Source: Pseudonocardia autotrophica
Lineage (GTDB): Bacteria > Actinomycetota > Actinomycetes > Mycobacteriales > Pseudonocardiaceae
NCBI RefSeq assembly: GCF_000717175.1
Contig: NZ_JNYD01000011.1
Location: forward strand, 62,001 to 126,000
DNA: 64,000 bases
Direction: 5' to 3'
A program made the translations under genes and the position numbers. The notes beneath the pieces are model-generated. The model did no database searches. It was not told the DNA's origin and saw nothing but the letters and a program-made list of their open reading frames with translations. Positions 57,986 through 64,000 of this stretch are shown in pieces (positions within the stretch are counted from its first letter, which is position 1; each line of letters opens with the position of its first letter).

Positions 57986-59899
57986 ATGGCCCAGTTCTAC
58001 GTCGACGGCTACGCGCCGGGAGACCCGTTCGTCTCCCCGCCGCACCCCGCGGTCGCCGAGCGCCCGCCGTCGGTGCCGGAGACCACCGACGTCCTGGTCG
58101 TCGGCTGCGGTCCGGCCGGGCTCGTGCTGGCGGCGCAGCTGGCGAACTTCCCGGACATCGACACGGTCGTCGTCGACCGCCGGGACGGGCCGCTCGAGGT
58201 GGGGCAGGCCGACGGCGTCGCCTGCCGCACCGTGGAGATGTTCGAGGCGTTCGGGCTGGCCGACCGGCTGATCGGCGAGGGCTACCAGGTCAACGAGGTC
58301 AGCTTCTGGCGCCCCGACCCGGCGGACCCCGGGCGGATCACGCGAACGGGCCGCATCCCGGACGTCGAGGACGGGCTGTCCGAGATGCCGCACATGATCG
58401 TGAACCAGGCGCGGATGCTCGCCTACCTGCGCGACCACATGGCGCGCTCGCCCCGCCGCCTCGAGCCGTACTACGGCCTGCACCTGAGCGGGATCGAGAT
58501 CGACACCAGCCGCACGGCGGAGTACCCGGTGACGGTCACCCTCGCGCACGTCGCCGGCGGCGAGGAGACCGGCGCTTCCTCCACGGTCCGCGCCCGCTAC
58601 GTCGTCGGGTGCGACGGCGCGCGCAGCAGCACCCGGGCCGCTCTCGGGCGCGAGCTCGTCGGCGACCCGACCGACTCGTCGTGGGGCGTGATGGACGTCC
58701 TGGCGGTCACCGACTTCCCCGACATCCGGCGCAAGTGCGCCATCCGGTCCGCGGGCGAGGGCAGCATCCTGATCATCCCCCGCGAGGGCGGCTACCTGGT
58801 GCGGCTCTACATCGAGCTCGACAACGTGCGCGACCGGGAGATGCTGCACGGGCGCAGCGTGACCCCCGAGAAACTGACCGCGGTCGCCAACCGCATCCTG
58901 CACCCCTACACACTCGACGTGCGCGACGTCGGGTGGTGGTCGGTCTACACGATCGGCCAGCGCCTGTGCACCCGCTTCGACGACGTGCCCGACGGACCGG
59001 GCCGGCTGCCGCGGGTGTTCATCGCGGGCGACGCCTGCCACACCCACAGCGCGAAGGCCGGGCAGGGCATGAACGTCTCGATGGCCGACACCTGGAACCT
59101 CGGGTGGAAGCTCGGCGCCGTGCTGCGGGGGACCGCCCGCCCCGAGCTCCTGCACACCTACTCCGCGGAGCGACAGCAGGTCGCGCAGCAGCTGATCGAC
59201 TTCGACCGTGAGTTCGCCGCCTCGTTCAGCGCCGCGTCCGGCTCGTCCGGCGGCGACCCCGACCCCGAGAAGTTCCAGCGCTACTTCCGCGAGCAGGGCC
59301 GGTTCACCGCGGGGGTCGCGGTCCGGTACCCGCCGTCGATGATCATCGCGGCGGAGCCGGCCCAGCACCTCGCGCGGGGCTTCGAGGTGGGCACGCGGTT
59401 CCACTCGGCGCCGGTGGTCCGCCTGGCCGACGCCAAGCCGCTCCACCTCGGGCACGTGGCGCGCGCCGACGGCGCGTGGCGCCTCTACCTCTTCGCCGAC
59501 CGGCGGCACCCCGGCCGGACGGACACCCCGATGCGGCGCCTCTGCGACCACCTGGCCTCGGTCGCGTCGCCCCTGCGCAGGTACACCGCGGAGGGCGCCG
59601 AGCCGGACTCGGTGATCGACGTCCGGGCGGTGTTCCAGCAGCACCACCACGACCTGGAGGTCACCGACCTGCCGGTGGTCCTGCTGCCCCGCAAGGGCCG
59701 GTTCGCCCTCGTCGACCACGAGAAGGCGTTCTGCCCCGACCCGAACGCCGAGGACGTCTTCGACCTGCGCGGTGTCGACCGCGACGCGGGCTGCGTCGTC
59801 GTGGTGCGCCCGGATCAGTACGTCGCCCACGTGCTCGGGCTCGACGACCATGCCGGACTCGACGCCTTCTTCGCCGGAGTGCTCACCGAGGCGGGCTGA
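57986..59899 (+). CDS. FAD-dependent aromatic hydroxylase (3-hydroxybenzoate 4-monooxygenase/phenol 2-monooxygenase family)
   Basis: 637 aa, the family's usual length. Residues ~35-60 hold the FAD dinucleotide motif VLVVGCGPAGLVLAAQLA. GCDGARSSTR is the DG motif and FIAGDACHTHSAKAGQGMNVSMADTWNLGWKL the second FAD contact. The C-terminal ~170 residues are the thioredoxin-like dimerisation domain of phenol-hydroxylase-type enzymes (LRGVDRDAGCVVVVRPDQYVAHVLGLDD). They use NADPH and oxygen to hydroxylate a phenolic ring. A hairpin GCGTCCC/GGGACGC at 57944-57966 lies just before the ribosome site GAGGAGAG. Regulated probably by the divergent IclR protein. Confidence 0.92.
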   Translation: MAQFYVDGYAPGDPFVSPPHPAVAERPPSVPETTDVLVVGCGPAGLVLAAQLANFPDIDTVVVDRRDGPLEVGQADGVACRTVEMFEAFGLADRLIGEGYQVNEVSFWRPDPADPGRITRTGRIPDVEDGLSEMPHMIVNQARMLAYLRDHMARSPRRLEPYYGLHLSGIEIDTSRTAEYPVTVTLAHVAGGEETGASSTVRARYVVGCDGARSSTRAALGRELVGDPTDSSWGVMDVLAVTDFPDIRRKCAIRSAGEGSILIIPREGGYLVRLYIELDNVRDREMLHGRSVTPEKLTAVANRILHPYTLDVRDVGWWSVYTIGQRLCTRFDDVPDGPGRLPRVFIAGDACHTHSAKAGQGMNVSMADTWNLGWKLGAVLRGTARPELLHTYSAERQQVAQQLIDFDREFAASFSAASGSSGGDPDPEKFQRYFREQGRFTAGVAVRYPPSMIIAAEPAQHLARGFEVGTRFHSAPVVRLADAKPLHLGHVARADGAWRLYLFADRRHPGRTDTPMRRLCDHLASVASPLRRYTAEGAEPDSVIDVRAVFQQHHHDLEVTDLPVVLLPRKGRFALVDHEKAFCPDPNAEDVFDLRGVDRDAGCVVVVRPDQYVAHVLGLDDHAGLDAFFAGVLTEAG

Positions 59900-60006
59900 G
59901 GGGCGAGGGGAGTAGCTGCGCGGAGACGTTGCCGAATCACCGGGGCGTGGCGGTTGCTCCTTCCCGACGGGACACTGCCGATGGTGTCGAGTCGTGGGGG
60001 ACCGTC

Positions 60007-61347
60007 ATGCATGTGGCTGTCGTGGGAGCCGGGCCGACAGGGCTGTTCACCGCCATGGCGCTGGCCGGGCGCGGTCATCGGGTCACCGTGGTCGATCGGG
60101 ACACCGGTCCTCGGCCGGACGGGTCGTGGCCCCGGCGCGGGGTGATGCAGTTCCACCACCCGCACGCCCTGCGCGCCCAGGTGGCCGAGGCACTGCAGGC
60201 GGAACTGCCCGACGTGTGGGAGGAGCTCCTCGCCGCGGGCGCGGAACCCGTGACCGTCGAAGGCGCGGACGGGGCCCGGACGTTGATGGCGGTGCGGTGC
60301 CGCCGGTCGACCTTCGAGCAGGTCCTGCGGGCGGCCGCCGAGCGCCGGCCGGGACTGGACCTCCGAACCGGGCACGTCGACGAGGTGTGCACCTCTCGCG
60401 GCCGGGCCACCGGTGTCCGCACCGACGGCGCGATCCTCGACGCCGATCTGGTGATCGCGGCCACCGGTCGCGCCGGCCGGCTCGGCCAGGACCGGCGCGC
60501 CCCGGCACGGGGCGGGGACTGCGGCATCGCCTACGTCTCCCGCCAGTACCGCCTGCACCCGGGGGCGCAGCCGGGGCCGATGAACTTCCCGCTCGGCCAG
60601 ACCGACGTCTACCCGGGCTACCAGTCCATCGTGTTCCTGCACGACAACGGGATCTTCTCCACCGTCATCGCCCGCTCCAGCGACGATCGGGCCCTGGCCG
60701 CCCTGCGCCTGACCGAGGTGTTCGAGGCCGCCGCCGCGGCCATCCCGGCGCTGGCCGCCTGGACCGACCCCGGCCGGGCGCTCCCGTTCACACCGGTCCT
60801 GCCGGGCGGGCGCCTGCGCAACACCTACCAGGGCCAGCTCGACGACACCGGCGCCGTGGCCCTGCCCGGGCTGGTGTTCGTCGGCGACGCCGTGTGCACC
60901 ACGAACCCTGCTGTCGGACGGGGCATCACCACCTCGTTGCTGCAGGCCCGGCAGCTCCTCCACCTGCTCGACGACGACGCGCACGACCTCGTCGGTCTCG
61001 GCCTCGCCTTCGACGCCTGGTGCTCCGACACCATCGCGCCGTGGTTCGAGGACCACCTCTACTGGGATGCCGAGCTGATCCGTCGATGGGCCGGCGCCGA
61101 CATCGACCTGACCCGGCCGCTGCCCTCCGACCTGGTCGTCGCGGCCGCCCAGGCCGACCCTGGGCTGTTCCCCCTCATCGGGCCCTATCTCGGGATGCGG
61201 GCCCTTCCGGCGAGCCTGGACGCCGCGCGACCACGAGCCGCGGAGATCTACGCGAGCGGTTGGCGCCCACCGGTACCGCAGGGCCCCAGCCGCGACGACC
61301 TCGCCGACCTCGCCGCTGCGCACGGCGCCGGCACGAGCGGCCGCTGA
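60007..61347 (+). CDS. FAD-dependent monooxygenase-like flavoprotein
   Basis: 446 aa. N-terminal GxGxxG motif VAVVGAGPTGLFTAMALAGRGHRVTVVDRD and a later VFVGDAVCTTNPAVGRGITTSLLQAR flavin contact are clear. The middle does not match the well-known aromatic hydroxylases; DGARTLMAVRCRRSTFEQVLRAAAE resembles the substrate lid of PHBH-fold enzymes. It lacks the thioredoxin-like C-terminal domain of its neighbour. 107 bp separate it from the preceding gene, so it may have its own promoter. Substrate unknown. Confidence 0.85.
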   Translation: MHVAVVGAGPTGLFTAMALAGRGHRVTVVDRDTGPRPDGSWPRRGVMQFHHPHALRAQVAEALQAELPDVWEELLAAGAEPVTVEGADGARTLMAVRCRRSTFEQVLRAAAERRPGLDLRTGHVDEVCTSRGRATGVRTDGAILDADLVIAATGRAGRLGQDRRAPARGGDCGIAYVSRQYRLHPGAQPGPMNFPLGQTDVYPGYQSIVFLHDNGIFSTVIARSSDDRALAALRLTEVFEAAAAAIPALAAWTDPGRALPFTPVLPGGRLRNTYQGQLDDTGAVALPGLVFVGDAVCTTNPAVGRGITTSLLQARQLLHLLDDDAHDLVGLGLAFDAWCSDTIAPWFEDHLYWDAELIRRWAGADIDLTRPLPSDLVVAAAQADPGLFPLIGPYLGMRALPASLDAARPRAAEIYASGWRPPVPQGPSRDDLADLAAAHGAGTSGR

Positions 61348-61383
61348 CGGCGGACCAGCTCGTCCGCGTCCCCCGACCCGGCC

Positions 61384-61414
61384 GGCGTCACCCGGGCCGA
61401 GGCCGGGTGACGCC
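61384..61414. terminator. Bidirectional hairpin terminator between convergent genes
   Basis: Arms GGCGTCACCCGG and CCGGGTGACGCC form 12 perfect pairs with a 7-nt loop, midway between the flavoprotein stop (61347) and the MFS stop (61423). Confidence 0.75.
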
Positions 61415-61422
61415 GTGCGACG

Positions 61423-62787
61423 TCAGGGACGGGTCTCGACGGCCCCGCCAGTGGTCCTCGACGGCTCCGTGGCCGGCGCAGCCTCGGCCGCGACGGCCTG
61501 GTGCACCCGCACCTCGCGGGAGAGGAGGACCGGGATGATCGCGAGCGCGAACACGACCGCGCCCACGATCCACACGGTGTCGAGCTGGGCGCGCCCCTCC
61601 GCCGCCGAGTTGATCCACTTGCCGCTCTGGTCGGTCAGGATCCAGCCCACCGCGACCTGCATCGCCGCCGAGGCGCCGTTGAGCGTGCCGGTGACCTCCG
61701 GACGGGCGATGCCGGACCAGTAGCTGTTCACCGTGCCCCAGAACATCGGGTCGCAGAGGAAGGCGAAGGCGCCGATGAAGAAGCCCCACAGGACCCAGCT
61801 GGAGTCGTGGAGCACCACACCGAGCGCGAAGCCGATCGCCCCGCAGGCCGGGCCGAGGACCAGCCACGGCCGTGTCCGGCCGCCGAAGAACCGGGCCACC
61901 AGCGTGCCGTTGACCAGCCCGAACAGCACGGGGACGGCGGCGATCAGCGGGCTCACCCAGGCGACGGTGTCGGGGTTGACCTTCTCGAGGGTGATCAGGC
62001 CGTAGGGGAGCCACGGCCCGGAGAGCCAGGTCGGGGTGGTCGCGAAGGCCGTGGCGATGATCATGGTGAGCACGCTGCGGTTCTTCAACGCCGTCAGGAG
62101 CTCGCGGAAGGTCAGCTTCTCCCGCACGGTCGCGCCGCGGTGCTCCTGCTGGATGAGGGCGATCTCCTCGGCGCTGATGCCGCGCAGCTTCTCGGGCTTG
62201 TTGGAGGTGAACAGCACGAGCATGATCAGCGCCGGGATGCCGAGCGCGGCGACGATCAGGAACGCGTCACGCCAGGACAGGTGGTTGGCGAGCGGCAGCG
62301 CGATCGCCGGTGCGATCACGCCGGCCACCAGGCAGGAGCTCATCCAGACGGACGTGGCCCGGGCGTTGAGCGCTCCCGGGAACCAGACCGCGAGCAGCCG
62401 TTGCGACGGTGCCCAGAGGAACCCGAAGAAGATGCCGAAGAAGAAGTTGCGCCACCACATCTCCTCGTAGGTGTGGACGAACGCCATCGTCGCCGACAGC
62501 ACCGTCACCCCCACGATGCAGATGACGAGCATCAGTTTCGCGCCGATGCGGTCGGCCATGATCCCGGCGAGCAGCAGCAGCGGGAAGTACCCGAGCAGGT
62601 AGCTCGCCGTGGCACCGGAGATCTGCGCGGGCGTGAGGTGGAGATCGGCGGACCAGAACGGGTTGAGCAGGCTGAACTTCGCGCTGTCGAGCCAGACGAC
62701 GAAGTTGAGGAGCAGGATGCTGACGAGCATCAGCCCCCTGCGGCCTGCGAACAGGCGCATCGGAGGCATGGCTGCGGTGAGCGACAT
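61423..62787 (-). CDS. MFS transporter (anion:cation symporter-like)
   Basis: 454 aa from ATG preceded by GAGGAC; upstream in-frame codons to 62868 lack a ribosome site. About 12 membrane segments: LMLVSILLLNFVVWLDSAKFSLLNPF, YLLGYFPLLLLAGIMADRIGAK (MFS loop), FFFGIFFGFLWAPSQRLLAVWFP and others, with a central cytosolic loop NKPEKLRGISAEEIALIQQEH typical of ACS/NarK-like carboxylate transporters. It is probably an importer of an aromatic or other acid for the neighbouring hydroxylases, though convergent orientation means separate control. Confidence 0.9.
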   Translation of the reverse strand: MSLTAAMPPMRLFAGRRGLMLVSILLLNFVVWLDSAKFSLLNPFWSADLHLTPAQISGATASYLLGYFPLLLLAGIMADRIGAKLMLVICIVGVTVLSATMAFVHTYEEMWWRNFFFGIFFGFLWAPSQRLLAVWFPGALNARATSVWMSSCLVAGVIAPAIALPLANHLSWRDAFLIVAALGIPALIMLVLFTSNKPEKLRGISAEEIALIQQEHRGATVREKLTFRELLTALKNRSVLTMIIATAFATTPTWLSGPWLPYGLITLEKVNPDTVAWVSPLIAAVPVLFGLVNGTLVARFFGGRTRPWLVLGPACGAIGFALGVVLHDSSWVLWGFFIGAFAFLCDPMFWGTVNSYWSGIARPEVTGTLNGASAAMQVAVGWILTDQSGKWINSAAEGRAQLDTVWIVGAVVFALAIIPVLLSREVRVHQAVAAEAAPATEPSRTTGGAVETRP

Positions 62788-62981
62788 GGGTGTCCTCGGG
62801 TCGTGCCGGCGTCGCTGCCGGCGTGGGCTCACGGCCCGGGCGGCGCGGGAGCCGGTGTGCGCCCACACCCCGGCCGGGCCCGGTCGTGCCGGGGCCCGCG
62901 CAGGTGACCGTCCGGGTGTCGTCCTCTGCGGACCGTGCGGCGCGGCGGTGGCGGCGCCCCGTCGCCGTCCGTGCTGACCGT

Positions 62982-63049
62982 TTCACTGTGAACTGCTTTG
63001 CACGCTGCAACAACGGAAGGCCGACCAGTCGGGCGGACCCACATGTGGG
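62982..63049. promoter_or_regulatory. Two palindromes upstream of the MFS gene
   Basis: TTCAC-T-GTGAA (62982-62992) and CCCACATGTGGG (63038-63049) are perfect inverted repeats in the 576-bp gap between the MFS and glnA starts. They are sized like operator sites for dimeric regulators. No gene is seen in this gap. Confidence 0.4.
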
Positions 63050-63272
63050 CGGATCCACATTGCGCGGCCCGCCCGCCTGCTGTCCCCCGGCCGGGGGCGC
63101 GCAGGCGCGGCTGCGCGGCCTGGACCGTCTGCCTGGTGCTCGGCGAGGCCCCGCCGGTACCGTTGTCGCCTGCCACGGCGTCGGACGACGTCGAGCCGCG
63201 ACCAGCAGCGTGCGGAAGACGTGCGCGCCTCGGCAGCCGTGGTCGCAGGCCGCGTCCCGCAGGCGTCGACGT

Positions 63273-63298
63273 CGCTTGGGCGGCGCGCCGCCCAAGCG
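63273..63298. terminator. 26-bp perfect palindrome upstream of glnA
   Basis: CGCTTGGGCGGCG followed by its exact complement, with no loop, 65 bp before the glnA ATG. It may be an attenuator in the glnA leader, a terminator or a binding site. Confidence 0.45.
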
Positions 63299-63363
63299 CG
63301 AAGGCGGGCCACCGACCTCGGACGAGTTCTCGAGCCAAGGCGAGATTCAACGAGGAGTCGGAA

Positions 63364-64000
63364 ATGCCTGACACCCCTCACGATGTCCTTGCTCTCGCAC
63401 AGGACCGTGGCGCCCGGATGGTGGATCTTCGCTTCTGCGACCTCCCCGGGCTGATGCAGCACTTCTCCGTCCCCGTGGAGGAGCTGACCGAGGAAGCGAT
63501 GGAGGCGGGTTACGGCTTCGACGGCTCCTCGATCCGGGGCTTCCAGGAGATCCACGAATCCGACATGTTGTTGATGCCGGATCCGACGACGGCGGTGATG
63601 GACCCGTTCCGCGACGTGCCGACGCTGCAGATCCATTGCTTCGTCGCCGACCCCATCACGCGGACGAGCTATTCGCGGGATCCGCGCCATGTCGCCGAGA
63701 AGGCGGAGGCGCACCTGCAGGCGACCGACTTCGCCGACGTCTCCTACTGGGGCCCCGAACTGGAGTTCTACATCTTCGACGGGGCGCGCTTCGATCAGAA
63801 CCAGCACGAGGGCTACTACCACGTGGAGTCGGTGGAGGGCGTCTGGGCGTCCGGACAGCCGGGCAGCCGCGGCTACCGCCCCCGGTACAAGGAGGGGTAC
63901 TTCCCGGTGCCGCCCATGGACCAGCACCAGGACCTGCGCAGCGAGATGGCGCTGACCCTCATCGACCTGGGCATCCCCGTCGAGGTCCAGCACCACGAGG
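63364..64000 (+). CDS. glnA: Glutamine synthetase type I, 3' end missing
   Basis: The first 212 codons are in the window and the frame is open to its end. The start is fixed by CGAGGAG upstream and MPDTPHDVLALAQDRGARMVDLRF. Landmarks of GSI: YGFDGSSIRGFQEIHESDM, MDPFRDVPTLQIHCFVADP, and the metal-site GPELEFYIFDGARFDQN. The insertion-type GSRGYRPRYKEGYFPVPPMD belongs to the GSI-beta form, regulated by adenylylation. It condenses glutamate and ammonia. The rest of the catalytic domain and the adenylylation Tyr lie outside the window. Confidence 0.95.
   Translation, partial: MPDTPHDVLALAQDRGARMVDLRFCDLPGLMQHFSVPVEELTEEAMEAGYGFDGSSIRGFQEIHESDMLLMPDPTTAVMDPFRDVPTLQIHCFVADPITRTSYSRDPRHVAEKAEAHLQATDFADVSYWGPELEFYIFDGARFDQNQHEGYYHVESVEGVWASGQPGSRGYRPRYKEGYFPVPPMDQHQDLRSEMALTLIDLGIPVEVQHHE

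Overview
The window is high-GC actinobacterial DNA. GTG starts, short or overlapping (ATGA, GTGA) gene junctions, a mycobacterial-type rpiB-nei pair, a PknB-like receptor kinase and a GSI glutamine synthetase all point to Actinomycetia. The aromatic and organosulfur catabolic content suggests a soil or rhizosphere Pseudonocardiaceae member, most likely Pseudonocardia. The genus is inferred from gene flavour, not from a marker gene.

Layout. 1-1043 is the 3' part of a Ser/Thr kinase gene, followed by three palindromic repeats. 1166-9578 (minus) is a run of six genes: mobA, a metallo-beta-lactamase-fold hydrolase, tenA, a fused GCS2-like ligase/circularly permuted ATP-grasp protein, an asparagine-synthase-like amidotransferase and an S9 peptidase. 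The last three look like a biosynthetic module for an amide-capped small peptide, comparable to the NAGGN osmolyte trio. 9667-20671 is mostly housekeeping: an NTF2-like protein, DUF429, rpiB, two tandem nei-type glycosylases separated by a 40-bp palindrome, a methyltransferase, a membrane protein, a HAD phosphatase, small proteins and katG. Two tRNA genes follow (Pro-TGG, Gly-TCC).

20990-33353 looks like a genomic island inserted in tRNA-Gly: 24 nt of the tRNA (anticodon loop to T-loop) recur exactly at 33330-33353. It carries a tightly overlapping catabolic operon (RutA-like flavin monooxygenase, FAH hydrolase, ornithine-cyclodeaminase-like reductase, DapA-like aldolase, two P450s, ferredoxin, gentisate-dioxygenase-like bicupin, MHS transporter). 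A LysR regulator and a second MHS transporter diverge from each other behind it. The right end is decayed and holds a PIN toxin remnant beside an intact antitoxin. No integrase is visible.

33354-44539 holds a dynamin-like remnant, a repetitive His/Arg/Glu-rich ORF, and a seven-gene minus-strand operon (FMN monooxygenase, peptide-type ABC importer, hydrolase). That operon is preceded by a short ORF carrying the conserved actinobacterial sulfur-gene leader motif LTRRLAVDLGR, with a divergent LysR gene and a T-N11-A dyad between them. This identifies it as a probable organosulfur acquisition system. A GNAT gene and the His/Arg/Glu-rich ORF share a duplicated promoter/leader/N-terminal cassette.

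44851-54141 is a beta-oxidation-like catabolic operon (OYE/2,4-dienoyl-CoA-reductase-type flavoprotein, MBL hydrolase, thiolase, acyl-CoA dehydrogenase, PaaK-like CoA ligase, SDR, VOC) ending in a TetR gene. 54165-57014 has small stress-type or membrane proteins and broken genes. 57147-62787 has an IclR regulator divergent from a 3-hydroxybenzoate-4-monooxygenase-like flavoprotein, a second flavoprotein and an MFS transporter. The window ends inside glnA.
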